The notes: generated from the sequence alone by a model not told the origin. Shown: positions 36,474-46,151, numbered from the stretch's first letter. The stretch: DNA of 64,000 bases from Candidatus Harpocratesius repetitus (GCA_021498095.1 JAIZWK010000001.1:3845450-3909449); one strand, 5' to 3'. Translations and numbers: made by a program.

Positions 36474-36809
36474 AACCGGGTCAATGCATATTTATCTTGT
36501 GTTGTGTTTTTATGATATTTCCTCATATCCCAATAATCAAGCCAACTTTCTCTTAGATTGTCTTGAAGTCTTTCATAAATTTTCATACTATAATCATTCA
36601 TTTAATATTGTCAAAAGTTTATTTATGTTATTGTGTCAGAAAGGATCATTAGCTTCAAATGGATTATTTTTTCACTTCGTCTATTCACATTGCACATGAT
36701 TTAACTTGATCGAATAGAAAAAGCGAACTCGCAAGGAAAAGATTTCTGTCAAGCCTATTGACTTTAAAAAAAATTATTATCTAAAGAATAATTTGAGAGT
36801 TTTAAGAAA

Positions 36810-38540
36810 ATGGAAAAATTAAATAATTCGTTTATAAAAATTGTAGCTTTGCAATTTGATAGTGGTGATATTTGCATTTTGCATCCTTACTTTAATTTTT
36901 TAATAGGTAAAAATGGTATAGGAAAAACCCAAATCATACAATCTTTACAAAGGATCAAATCTGCTGGATTTGGAAAAAATGAAAAAATAGATCGAAATTT
37001 TTTATTAACATTGAACGAATTATTGAAAAAACAATATAAGGAAAAAAAAAGAATAATTGAGGAAAGTATTTTAAAATTATGGGAAAACTATCTTAAGAAA
37101 AATCAATCAATTCAATTTTTTAAAAAGAAAATTATAAAACAGCATCCTTCTCATTTATCCACAATATATTATATCTCTTTTCAAAAAAAACAAAGACCAA
37201 TAGGAATATATTTTGGAAATTCAAGACTAAATCCTCAATTTTCAGCAGATGCACAAGATCATAATGATTCTAGTTTAGACAGAATATTAGGTAAAATGAT
37301 CAACAATCTTATTCAAAAAGCACTTCAAGAAAAAATAAAACAAGAAAAGAGACAAGATTATAATGATGTGTTAATTCCTTTATTTCAAGATTTTAATAAA
37401 ATAATAAAGAATACTGAATTGGATTCACTAAATAGGACTGAATTTATTTTTAAATCAAAAAATCCTAATTTTCCAACACCTTATACTGTAAAAAATTTAT
37501 CAGATGGGGAAAAAAGTATTTTATTTTGGACTCTCTTGTGTAAAAAAGATGAAATAAATGGATCTCTGATATTATCTGATGAATGGGATAATCATTTACA
37601 TCCGGATATAATACACGATTTAATTCGTTTTTTAAAAAAACAAGCAGAAAAACTAAATTTACAATTCATATTTAGTACTCATTCTCCTCAAGCAATATTA
37701 TCTTCCGATCCAAGTGAGTTATGTACTTTTGAACAAGATATAAAAACATTTGATTTGTATGTTCAACCAAAATATTATTTGGAAGGAGCCTATGAGCATC
37801 TTGGAGCATTACCTCTAACTACCAAAGCTTATTTTATAATTGAAGGAGAGACAGAAATGGAATTTGAATATTATTTACCATTTGTTGATCATGTAAGGGT
37901 TCTGAATATGAAAGGATGTTCCCGAATCAAAAATACAGTCAAGTTTTTATCAAACTGTGGTATAAAAGTGGTTGCTATCAGAGATAGGGATGGTATTTCG
38001 GATGAAGAAATTGATAAATTAAAAAAAGATTCCATATATACTTGGCTAATAAGCGATATAGAATCTGAAGTTCTTCGTAATGATGTTTTTATGCAAAAAT
38101 GGATTAAGGAGAAGTCTCAATTAGAAATAAATAAAAGCGATTTTATGAGTTTGAAGGAAAAGGCACTGAATTCCATTCAAAAAATTGAATCATGGAAAAA
38201 AGATTATCTCACAAGTAGGTTTAGAAGTGAATTGAATAAAGGAAATACTGAAGATTGGGATGAATTGATTAAGAGATGGAATAAAAATTGGAATGATAAA
38301 ACACCTGAAGAAAAAATTCGCGGAAAAGATCATATGAAACAATTATTCAAAGAAATACGTGAAAAATATAAAGATAAAATAAAGAGACCTGAACAGTTAT
38401 CGGTTAAAATATGCGTGAAAGATTGGATAAAATATCTTGGTGAATATATTAAGAAAGAAGAATATACTGAATTGCCATTACCTTTAAAAAAAAGTTTAAT
38501 TGATTTGCAAAAACAAATAAAGAGTAATAAAAAAAAATAA
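36810..38540 (+). CDS. OLD-like ABC ATPase with Toprim domain
   Basis: 576 residues. ATPase: Walker A GKNGIGKTQ (33-41), signature NLSDGEKS (~229-236), Walker B LILSDEWDNHLHP (~252-264), H-loop FSTHSPQ (~287-293). A Toprim-like nuclease part follows, with acidic IIEGETEMEFEYY (~341-353) and IRDRDG (~393-398). This is the arrangement of overcoming-lysogenization-defect (OLD) nucleases and related defence ATPases. The C-terminal ~130 residues are helical and charged. Neighbouring genes do not include a known Gabija helicase or other partner, so it may act alone. Confidence 0.85.
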   Translation: MEKLNNSFIKIVALQFDSGDICILHPYFNFLIGKNGIGKTQIIQSLQRIKSAGFGKNEKIDRNFLLTLNELLKKQYKEKKRIIEESILKLWENYLKKNQSIQFFKKKIIKQHPSHLSTIYYISFQKKQRPIGIYFGNSRLNPQFSADAQDHNDSSLDRILGKMINNLIQKALQEKIKQEKRQDYNDVLIPLFQDFNKIIKNTELDSLNRTEFIFKSKNPNFPTPYTVKNLSDGEKSILFWTLLCKKDEINGSLILSDEWDNHLHPDIIHDLIRFLKKQAEKLNLQFIFSTHSPQAILSSDPSELCTFEQDIKTFDLYVQPKYYLEGAYEHLGALPLTTKAYFIIEGETEMEFEYYLPFVDHVRVLNMKGCSRIKNTVKFLSNCGIKVVAIRDRDGISDEEIDKLKKDSIYTWLISDIESEVLRNDVFMQKWIKEKSQLEINKSDFMSLKEKALNSIQKIESWKKDYLTSRFRSELNKGNTEDWDELIKRWNKNWNDKTPEEKIRGKDHMKQLFKEIREKYKDKIKRPEQLSVKICVKDWIKYLGEYIKKEEYTELPLPLKKSLIDLQKQIKSNKKK

Positions 38541-38877
38541 CTAAATATATGGTAAAGAGTAGGATTAAGCAATCGCTTTAAATATAGCGTAAAGCAAATA
38601 GAAAATGTGGTATTTATGCTTTAAATCAGAGTTCACAAAAAAATCAAATAAATTTGCTTATTTTCCAATAACTCCAATAGTTTATAATTGTGTGGAGAGT
38701 GAATTAAAGGAAAATTGCTTATTTAAAAAAAAGTATGTTCAGTCTTATTTTCATTGTTCATTATTATGGTTATTTCATAACATGAACTTATCCAAAAAAC
38801 TAAAAAATATCATGATCAGATTACGTTACATCGTAATGGTCAATTTTGATCAGTAAAAAATTATCATTATCATTAAG
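38541..38877. other. Gene-free border of the island
   Basis: No convincing gene; an 83-codon plus-strand frame (38605-38856) has no family features. It includes TCAATTTTGATCAG, half of the dyad also seen at 45094. This is the right border of the accessory region; no copy of the left border sequence is recognisable. Confidence 0.3.
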
Positions 38878-39402
38878 CTAATTCAAGAATTCCCATTTTT
38901 GAATTAAAACTCTGACGTAATTGTGAATTTGATCTAAAATTTTTTTATATCCTTCCCAAGAATCACCATAGGGATCATCAATATCACCTTTTAATCCTGC
39001 AGCTTCTGACAATGTGAGAATTTGGGGAGCTTCAATAGTTTGGTTTGGAAAGTATTTTGAAGCATTTTTATAATACATATCCAGAATTTCCTTTTTCTGG
39101 TTTTCTTCCATCACAAGGATAAGATCATGTTGATCGAGTAAACATCGCGAGATTTTTTTTGGTTGAAATCCATTTGTTTCAATATTCATAAGATGAAGAT
39201 ATTGGGCAGAATGAGGAGACATCTGATTTAATACAGGATTTAACCCAGCAGAATCAACTTTAATCTTTTGAACGAGTTCATTTTGGCTTTGATTTATATA
39301 ATATTTAAATAAATACTCCGCTACAGGAGATCGACAAATGTTACCCAGACAAATAACAAGAATTGATTTTGGAATAGTTTCTTTCGAATTTACACTATAC
39401 AT
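38878..39402 (-). CDS. Low-molecular-weight protein tyrosine phosphatase / arsenate reductase family
   Basis: 174 residues with the CX5R P-loop Cys18-LGNIC-Arg24-S at the N-terminus (VICLGNICRSPVAEYLF) and the general-acid Asp in IDDPYGDS (~134), plus the DSAGL box. Hydrolyses phosphotyrosine or, in relatives, arsenate via a Cys intermediate. The family fold is complete. It is the first core gene after the island and divergent from the FAD oxidase gene. Confidence 0.93.
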   Translation of the reverse strand: MYSVNSKETIPKSILVICLGNICRSPVAEYLFKYYINQSQNELVQKIKVDSAGLNPVLNQMSPHSAQYLHLMNIETNGFQPKKISRCLLDQHDLILVMEENQKKEILDMYYKNASKYFPNQTIEAPQILTLSEAAGLKGDIDDPYGDSWEGYKKILDQIHNYVRVLIQKWEFLN

Positions 39403-39512
39403 TTTTATCTGATTAATTTTAATTATTTAAAATATCAAAAATTTTCACTTTTTTCAATTAATAGAAAAATGTTAGAAGTGCTTTTTTTAAATCAAAAAAC
39501 TTGAATTAATTC

Positions 39513-41123
39513 ATGGATGAATTTAGACAAGAATCTACACCAATAAATGTCTATTTTAAACATGATCGATCAAAAATAAATCTGGATATTCCTAAAATTA
39601 AAGAAGATTTAGCAAAAATATTTTCTCACGAAAGAATATCTTCAGAATTAGCTGATAAAATTGCTTATGGAAAGGATTATTGGTTAATTGGCACATTAAT
39701 GAATCTTCATGGTCAAATTCCCGCTTACCCTGATATTATTGTATGGCCAAAAACCACAGATGAAATCGTACAACTTGTAAAATACGCGGCAAATCACAAC
39801 CCTCCCATTCCAATTATCCCGTATGGTGAAGGATCAGGAGTAGTAGGAGGTGCAATCCCCGTATTTGGTGGAATTATTGTAGATATGAAGTATTTTGATC
39901 AAATTGAGATCAATCCAATAAATATGACAGCCCGAATTGGTGCAGGTGTCAATGGAAAGACATTAGAAAGGTATTTAAACGCACATGGATTTCGGATGGG
40001 TCATATACCTCAATCATTGTATACTTCAACTATAGGAGGATATTTTGCTCATAGAGCAGCAGGTCAATTTAGTGGAAAATATGGAAAATTTGAAGATATT
40101 GTGAAATCTTTTGAATTAGTTCTACCTTCTGGAGAAATTTTAAATACAAAATTTTATCCCCGAGCAGCTGTAGGTCCAATGATTGACAGAATATTTCTTG
40201 GATCTGAAGGTACATTGGGCATAATGACAGCAGTTACATGTAGGATTTGGCCTTTTCCTGAAAAACAAATAGGAATTTCTTTCGTCTTTAACGATTTAAA
40301 TCAAAGTTTAGAAGCAATAAGAAAGATCATACAAGGACAGATAAATCCTGCTGTTATTCGTATTTATGATAAATTGGAAACAAAACGTCATTTTGGAAAA
40401 ACAGAAAAACGTTCGAAAAATAAATATATGGTGGTGTTTGTATGCGAAGGACCATCAGAATTAGTTGAACTTGAAGAAAAGGTTGTTCGTAGGAATTGTT
40501 TAGCCCAAGGAGGTTTGGAGTGTGGAGATGGCCCCGTTCAGCATTGGTTTGATACAAGATTTGTAGTAAAAGAATCTTCTGAATATGCACCATATGGCTT
40601 AGTTTTCGATACAATTGAAGTTGCTATCCCATGGGATCGGGCGAATGACTTGTATAACGCCGTAATTAAGCAAATTATGAATGTACCCGGTGCAATTATG
40701 GCTTCTGGACATGCATCGCATTTTTATACTTCTGGAGTCTGCTTCTACTTTACATTTACTGCAGTGCCGCGAGAAAATCAATCTCCGATAGATTTATACA
40801 ATCAATGTTGGGATGCAACATGCGAAACAACATTAAAATATAATGGAACAATCTCACATCATCATGGAATTGGACTCAACCGTACCCGTTGGATGCATTT
40901 AGAACATGGAACAGAATTCTCTTTATTAAAAAAGATCAAAAAAATGCTGGATCCGAAGAATATTATGAATCCTGGAAAACTTTATGTAGATCTCACTGAA
41001 GAAGAAAAAGAAAAAATCGAAAATATGGGCAAAACTAAACTACCAATTAATTTAAGTTATTTTGTCACTCAAAAAAACGAATTACAATCAAAGAAAGGAG
41101 AAAAAAAACATGGAAGTATTTAA
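39513..41123 (+). CDS. FAD-linked oxidase (GlcD / alkyl-DHAP synthase-like)
   Basis: 536 residues. PCMH-type FAD-binding domain (~60-270) with PIPIIPYGEGSGVVGG and LGSEGTLGIMTAVT, then the FAD-oxidase C-terminal domain with SHHHGIGLNRTRW and LDPKNIMNPGKLY. The GHASHFY and HHHG boxes resemble alkyl-dihydroxyacetone-phosphate synthases as well as D-lactate/glycolate dehydrogenases. The next gene, an Fe-S electron carrier, overlaps it by 14 nt, which favours a 2-hydroxyacid dehydrogenase complex. Substrate not readable. Confidence 0.88.
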   Translation: MDEFRQESTPINVYFKHDRSKINLDIPKIKEDLAKIFSHERISSELADKIAYGKDYWLIGTLMNLHGQIPAYPDIIVWPKTTDEIVQLVKYAANHNPPIPIIPYGEGSGVVGGAIPVFGGIIVDMKYFDQIEINPINMTARIGAGVNGKTLERYLNAHGFRMGHIPQSLYTSTIGGYFAHRAAGQFSGKYGKFEDIVKSFELVLPSGEILNTKFYPRAAVGPMIDRIFLGSEGTLGIMTAVTCRIWPFPEKQIGISFVFNDLNQSLEAIRKIIQGQINPAVIRIYDKLETKRHFGKTEKRSKNKYMVVFVCEGPSELVELEEKVVRRNCLAQGGLECGDGPVQHWFDTRFVVKESSEYAPYGLVFDTIEVAIPWDRANDLYNAVIKQIMNVPGAIMASGHASHFYTSGVCFYFTFTAVPRENQSPIDLYNQCWDATCETTLKYNGTISHHHGIGLNRTRWMHLEHGTEFSLLKKIKKMLDPKNIMNPGKLYVDLTEEEKEKIENMGKTKLPINLSYFVTQKNELQSKKGEKKHGSI

Positions 41124-42375
41124 AAAATTAGCAAAATATTCTTGGATGGTAGATATTTTTAAAAAGATGGGAAAAGCAGAGCGAAATAATTTCATTACTG
41201 GATACAAAAACCGTAAACAGTATTATACCATGGAAGGTATGAAAGCAAATCTAAAAGATTTACTTAAATGTGCAAACTGTCCTAATATGTGTCGCTTTGA
41301 TTGCCCAACTCTTCAAATATCTAAACGTGAAACATATTCTCCAGCAAAAAAGGCTCAAATCGCCTATTTCTTAGGTATGAATTATATTCCATTTGAAGAA
41401 AAGAGCGCTCAAAATGCATTATATGCTTGTGTTACATGCGATGCATGCCGTGAATGGTGTCCAATGGATATTTCAACAGGCGATCTTCTTGTAGAAATGC
41501 GCCAAGAATTGGATCAAAAAGGATTAGTCCCTGAATCCGTTCAAGTATTGAAGAATAGGGCAAACAAAAATGGAACGATCTTTGAAGAAAGTCCATTCTA
41601 TAATAATTCAGAATTCAATATAAATGACCCAGACCCTGAAGTATTTTATTACATTGGCTGCATGGATATCCAAAATCGGCCAGAAACTGTTCGAGCCACT
41701 ATTCAATTATTACGGCATCTGAAAATTCCCTTTGCAACCAGACTTGATCAACGCCAATGTTGTGGTGGACCAATATATAAGGCGGGATTTCGCAAAGAAG
41801 CGAAAAAAATTTCGACTCAAAATCAGCGACTCCTTCAAAACTTTTCAGGAAAAACTGTGATTACCAACTGTCCGGGATGTTTTGCCACTTTAAATAAAAT
41901 TTATGACAATTTGGAAACACCAATTAAAATAAAAGTGATTCATTCAATTGAATTTTTCTTAGAAAAAATACAACAAGGTGTGCTAAAACTAAGTAAACCT
42001 GTAAATAAAACCATTTGTTTTCATGATCCATGTTTAATCTCACGCAGCTCATCTGTGAAGAATTATGTAGCAGATTTTCGAGAACTTTTCAAACTAATTC
42101 CAGGTATAAAATTGCAAGAGCCTCTTTTACATGGAAATGAAACAAGATGCTGTGGAATGGGAGGAACATATGCGGTATCAAATCCTTCAAATGCATTAAA
42201 ACTGCATATTGATCGTTTTAGTCAATTACAAGAAACAAATAGTGATTTAATTGTTTCAGCTTGTTCTACTTGTGAATATGCATTTAAAAAAGCACAAATC
42301 GAGACAAAGTCAAATGATACACAAATTTTGGATTTTATTGAATTATTGGCTTTAAGTATCGATCAAAATAAATAA
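41110..42375 (+). CDS. Fe-S protein with CCG domains (GlpC/GlcF/HdrD-like)
   Basis: 421 residues from MEVFKKL at 41110, chosen because AAAGGAG lies about 10 nt upstream; the longer frame (41062) lies inside the FAD oxidase gene. Two 4Fe-4S sites: Cys54, 57, 61, 65 and Cys107, 110, 113, 117. Two cysteine-rich CCG repeats follow: QCCGGPIYKAG with NCPGC, and CCGMGGTYAV with ACSTC. It carries electrons from the FAD oxidase to quinone, heterodisulfide or another acceptor. The genes overlap and are surely co-transcribed. Confidence 0.92.
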   Translation: MEVFKKLAKYSWMVDIFKKMGKAERNNFITGYKNRKQYYTMEGMKANLKDLLKCANCPNMCRFDCPTLQISKRETYSPAKKAQIAYFLGMNYIPFEEKSAQNALYACVTCDACREWCPMDISTGDLLVEMRQELDQKGLVPESVQVLKNRANKNGTIFEESPFYNNSEFNINDPDPEVFYYIGCMDIQNRPETVRATIQLLRHLKIPFATRLDQRQCCGGPIYKAGFRKEAKKISTQNQRLLQNFSGKTVITNCPGCFATLNKIYDNLETPIKIKVIHSIEFFLEKIQQGVLKLSKPVNKTICFHDPCLISRSSSVKNYVADFRELFKLIPGIKLQEPLLHGNETRCCGMGGTYAVSNPSNALKLHIDRFSQLQETNSDLIVSACSTCEYAFKKAQIETKSNDTQILDFIELLALSIDQNK

Positions 42376-42708
42376 AAAATATAGTAAACGAATTTTTTTT
42401 GTTATTGGTAATAAATAAAGCAAATAGTAACGCAGTTGTTGATAAGGTTCTGATGCATTTTTTACCTGTATTAAGAAGTATAAAGAATCGCTTTGGGGTA
42501 ATCTCACAGTCGCAGTATGATTTCTATAAATGGGCCATTGATCAGGAGGATACAAAACATATTTTGCATATATTTGGAAATAACTGAAATCTGAAGCGGG
42601 AGGTCCTTTCTAAACTTTTCTGATTTGAAACTGGTTTTTTATTTTGAATATCATTTTGTGAATCATTTTGAGCATTTCCAAATGTATCGTACTCATTTAT
42701 CAGAAGAT
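42376..42708. other. Gene-poor spacer
   Basis: No sure gene. A plus-strand frame from TTG 42399 to 42587 (62 codons, DKVLMHFLPVLRSIKNRFG) uses GC-richer codons and could be a gene remnant; no start signal or family. Confidence 0.3.
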
Positions 42709-43628
42709 TTACATTATCAATTCATAGCCACTTTTCAATTTAAATTTGGGTCTAAACTTTTTTGCCCACCTTATAAATCGCTCATGCAATTCCTTATCTT
42801 TAATCTGTTCAGCAGCAATTATAGCATAGTCCATAAATTTAATCCGCTCAGCGGTCCATGTGGTTTCAAAGCCATATTCTTCAAAAAATAGCTTTTCCCA
42901 CTCCTTATAACGCTCGAGATTCTCCTGCTTTCGGGGATGGATGAACGAATCAAAATCATACATGAATTCCTCACTGTTTTCAAATTGGGTGCAGTCCCAA
43001 AACTCAATCGGCAGAAATGAAATATGGGGGATGTGAGGGAGATCCGAAATGTTAATCCACAGCCTTGGGTTATGGGTAAATTCAATCGGAATCTCCTTAA
43101 CTTCCCGCAAACCGTCTAAATCCAATTTTTTTAATGAGAGGCAGAAAGCCCAATTGATGGGAATTTGCTTCATGCGGTGCTTTCCGTCATTTTTCGGCGG
43201 CAGCGTAATTTTTTCACCATCGAACATATTTTCGTAACGCTCGTTATAAAAATCTTCAACAATTGAAATTTTCCGCAGTCGATAGCAGTGGGCGAAATCT
43301 ATGTTGTAATCGTCTAAAACGGCAGTTAGAGTTCTGAATTCCCGCAAATATTGATATTGGTCGCACTTTAGGGGGATTTTAATATTAGTAAAATCCGAAA
43401 TTCGAATATATTCTATTTTAGGCGGCCATTTAACCACCCGCAGTTGATTTTCTCCGGTTATTACGATTTCTCTGCAGTTGGTAAAAGCCGAAAAATTAGC
43501 TTCATTATTGGAATAAATACAATCATATGCTTTTAGTTTGTAAATTTTTCATATTCTTTCAGCAGATTTTTTAATATTTGTTCAAGTTCATTTACTGTTT
43601 TTTTCAGGTATTTTGTCAAATAACTCAT
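42709..43628 (-). pseudogene. Leucine-rich-like protein gene with frameshift
   Basis: From ATG 43628 (MSYLTKYLKKTVNELEQIL) the frame stops after 31 codons; the adjacent frame is open from ~43550 through 42709 (AYDCIYSNNEANFSAFTNC..., then KIEYIRISDFTNIKIPLKC). Joined at the A-run in TATGAAAAATTTACAAAC they give ~305 residues with irregular leucine-rich-like repeats in the middle and a helical C-terminus (HERFIRWAKKF). A one-base indel in the A-run, true or from sequencing, explains the break. Codon use is GC-richer than in neighbours. Confidence 0.6.
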
Positions 43629-43885
43629 GATTATTATCTCTATTAAATGCTAAATAAAATTTTATTGTTATCTATAAATACATTTCTAAAAAAATCAGAT
43701 CTCCTTTCCTCAGTTTAACTAACCTATAGAACGTTTTTACGGATTTTTTTGTCAGTATGTCAAAATTGACAAAAGTTTTACGGTTTTAGGCATTTTACAT
43801 CATGATAGTAAAGTTATGCTATCTGCAACTCAGTAATCTTGACCTACAGACCTACAGTTCTGACATGGTATATGAATTTTTTTTG

Positions 43886-44422
43886 TTATTGTTCTTCTTT
43901 TAGTGTAAATCTCCACGCACAATAATACTCTTTGGGATGTGGATCAGGTGGGCAACAAATACACTCTGTTTCAATGCGTGGATCAATAGTTTTAGCAAAA
44001 AAACCATACTCCACAATACCTACAGACTTGCAAGGAAAATCCGGTAAATTCTTTCGATTTCTTGCTGTTTGAACTCTACAAGCATTCATATGAAACTCAC
44101 ACGAATTTTCGGTGATATTTACTGTTTCTTGTATGTTAATATTTGCATAAAGACGATATTTCAAAGCTTCAACCAAACCGGGGATTCCAGGATTATCAGG
44201 TAGATTAAGAAACTTTTTAATTCTTCGAGCTTCTATTTGAGTAAATTTTTCCCAAGCAGCAATATCATATTTCATAGCAGTTTCAATATTAGTATCTTTT
44301 TCGATAGATTGAAACCACAACCCGTCATGTGCCAACCAATTCTTAGAAAGAAGTTCACAATAGTCCATTAGTTGTTCTTTTGATAATTTTTCTAAATCAT
44401 GTCGCATAAGTGGATTATTCAT
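43886..44422 (-). CDS. DUF6125-like Cys-rich protein, 178 aa
   Basis: LSKNWLAHDGLWFQSIEKD with AAWEKFTQIEARRIKKFL is the pattern of DUF6125 / L-2-amino-thiazoline-carboxylate hydrolase-like proteins, and the C-terminal half carries Cys residues (NSCEFHMNAC, FPCKSVG, TECICCPPDP, YYCAWRF) that could bind a metal. Biochemical role unknown. The frame start at 44422 (MNNPLM) could be at 44407 (MRHDLEKL). The 60-bp tandem array begins 37 nt upstream, so the array may lie in its promoter region. Confidence 0.65.
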   Translation of the reverse strand: MNNPLMRHDLEKLSKEQLMDYCELLSKNWLAHDGLWFQSIEKDTNIETAMKYDIAAWEKFTQIEARRIKKFLNLPDNPGIPGLVEALKYRLYANINIQETVNITENSCEFHMNACRVQTARNRKNLPDFPCKSVGIVEYGFFAKTIDPRIETECICCPPDPHPKEYYCAWRFTLKEEQ

Positions 44423-44458
44423 TGTTCTTTCAAAAATTTTTTTGAATATTTATCCATT

Positions 44459-45060
44459 AATGCAAATTTATTCACCAGTAATAAACCAATTTTTGTCTTC
44501 AATCATGTTCACCAATTAATACATATTTATTCACCAGATAATAAACCAATTTTTGTCTTCAATCATGTTCACCAATTAATGCAAATTTATTCACCAGATA
44601 ATAAACCAATTTTTGTCTTCAATAATGTTCACCAATTAATACATATTTATTCACCAGAAAATATACCAATTTTTGTCTTCAATAATGTTCACCAATTAAT
44701 ACATATTTATTCACCAGATAATAAACCAATTTTTGTCTTCAATCATGTTCACCAGTTAATGCAAATTTATTCACCAGATAATAAACCAATTTTTGTCTTC
44801 AATCATGTTCACCAATTAATGCAAATTTATTCACCAGATAATAAACCAATTTTTGTCTTCAATAATGTTCACCAATTAATACATATTTATTCACCAGAAA
44901 ATATACCAATTTTTGTCTTCAATAATGTTCACCAATTAATACATATTTATTCACCAGATAATAAACCAATTTTTGTCTTCAATCATGTTCACCAGTTAAT
45001 GCAAATTTATTCACCAGATAATAAACCAATTTTTGTCTTCAATCATGTTCACCAATTAAT
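44459..45060 (+). repeat. 60-bp tandem array, 10 units, with 240-bp higher-order repeat
   Basis: Unit: TTCACCAGATAATAAACCAA then TTTTTGTCTTCAATCATG then TTCACCAATTAATGCAAATTTA. The first unit lacks one A. Variants (GCAAA/ACATA, GATAATAAACC/GAAAATATACC, AATCATG/AATAATG, CCAATT/CCAGTT) are ordered so that units 3-6 (44581-44820) equal units 7-10 (44821-45060) exactly. As 60 is a multiple of 3, a plus-strand frame (44399-45079) stays open and would give 20-residue repeats; I doubt it is translated because it overlaps the start of the divergent gene and has no promoter. Confidence 0.95.
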
Positions 45061-45093
45061 TTTTGTTAATTTCATATGAGCGATTATTTTTTC

Positions 45094-45118
45094 CTGATCA
45101 AAATTGATCAGTTTTTGA
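45094..45118 (+). terminator. Hairpin CTGATCAA-AA-TTGATCAG plus T-run
   Basis: Perfect 8-nt arms (45094-45111) followed by TTTTTGATTT. It lies just after the tandem array. Could be a terminator or a palindromic binding site; a half copy is at 38850-38863. Confidence 0.4.
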
Positions 45119-45134
45119 TTTGTAGCGATTAAGC

Positions 45135-45419
45135 CTTTATCAACATTTGATAGATTAATAAAAAAATAAAAATCCTGCATAATTTACGCATTTACCAATA
45201 TTCCATCCAAATTTGAAATTTGTCGATCAAAAATTTAGAACTTTTTTTATCATTTTCAACTATAATTTGATTAAAAATAGTCAAAAATCAACCCATAATT
45301 ATATTTTTTAAAGTTCATCTTTGCCGACTGAAATAATTCTTGGATAAGTTTGATTATTGTCGGAAAATGAAAGAATAATATGGAAATTCTGTCAAAAATA
45401 AAGAAGTTACTAGAACCTC
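45135..45419 (+). repeat. Dispersed ~285-bp repeat, copy 2
   Basis: Full-length match to 16827-17110 in the same orientation (CTTTATCAACATTTGATAG ... GACTGAAATAATTCTTGGAT ... GTCAAAAATAAAGAAG ... AGAACCTC). It fills most of the gene-free stretch 45061-45521. No ORF shared with copy 1. Confidence 0.8.
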
Positions 45420-45521
45420 ATATATAATAATCAAAAAAAAAACTTCAAAAAAATCATTCTAAAAAAATTTAGGTTCATTGCACTTATTCGAGATCACTGA
45501 TTAGTGATTTGGAGTTAAACA

Positions 45522-46151
45522 ATGCCATCGAATTTAGGATTTGTTGTAAATTTAGATAATATTTTATTAAATAATTATTGGCGAAAATTTTATTCATATT
45601 TAGAATTGGGATGGGATGAAGCATCTATTCAAGATTATTTATCAAAAAAAGAGAATATTATTCAAATTGCCACTTTTAACACACGATCTGTTTCTTTTGC
45701 TGCAAGTTCTAGGAGAAATAGGTTTTATGAAGTTTATAATCGAGAAAATATGTTGGAACAAGATGTCGCTTGGGAAGGCGCGATTGAATCAATTAATAAA
45801 CTTGCAAATTCATATCAAATTTTTGTGATTTCTTCTAGATCTAAATCATTAGAAAAAAAAACTCGTGAAGTAATGCAGAATTTGGGCTTTCCACTAGATG
45901 ATATGGTTTTATTTTTCAAAAAACCGACAGATAAATTATATCTTTATAGGAAAAAAATGATGGAAAAAGTAGTTGAAACATGTCCAAAAGGCGTCGGAAT
46001 ATGTTTAAATCCTAGTGATCGAATGATTTTTGATCGTTTTTCATATTATCCAATAGCATTTACTTCTCAAAAAAATCCAGACGATTTTCATGATTCATTC
46101 GAAATTATATGTAATTCATGGGCAGAAATATTATCAGCTTTAAATGTATAA
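45522..46151 (+). CDS. HAD-like protein with altered motif I, 209 aa
   Basis: Fold signs of the haloacid dehalogenase superfamily: strand FVVNLDNILLN at the N-terminus (motif I), strand FVISSRS (motif II, Ser), helix SLEKKTREVMQNLGFP, then a Lys and ICLNPSDRMIFDRF where the acidic motif IV is expected. Motif I reads Asn10-Leu-Asp12 where catalytic HAD enzymes have Asp-x-Asp, so the nucleophile is missing and the protein may bind rather than hydrolyse. GGAG lies about 9 nt before the ATG. The gene at 46176 follows after 24 nt. Confidence 0.6.
   Translation: MPSNLGFVVNLDNILLNNYWRKFYSYLELGWDEASIQDYLSKKENIIQIATFNTRSVSFAASSRRNRFYEVYNRENMLEQDVAWEGAIESINKLANSYQIFVISSRSKSLEKKTREVMQNLGFPLDDMVLFFKKPTDKLYLYRKKMMEKVVETCPKGVGICLNPSDRMIFDRFSYYPIAFTSQKNPDDFHDSFEIICNSWAEILSALNV

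Noticed and set aside
36388..36699. 103-aa ORF
   Set aside because: A chance frame across the breakpoint of the 1.4-kb duplication; only its first part is homologous to a real gene.
38605..38856. 83-aa plus-strand ORF
   Set aside because: No motif or expression signal; treated as spacer at the island border.
2642..38877. Exact attachment-site repeats bounding the whole 36-kb variable region
   Set aside because: I compared the borders near 2.6-2.9 kb and 38.5-38.9 kb and found no convincing direct repeat, so element ends remain undefined.
44459..45060. CRISPR array at the 60-bp units
   Set aside because: Units are contiguous with no variable spacers.
44399..45079. 226-aa ORF of 20-residue repeats (PIFVFNHVHQL type)
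   Set aside because: Open only because the 60-bp DNA unit is frame-neutral; it overlaps the start of the divergent gene at 43886-44422 and has no promoter or ribosome site. Kept as a DNA repeat.
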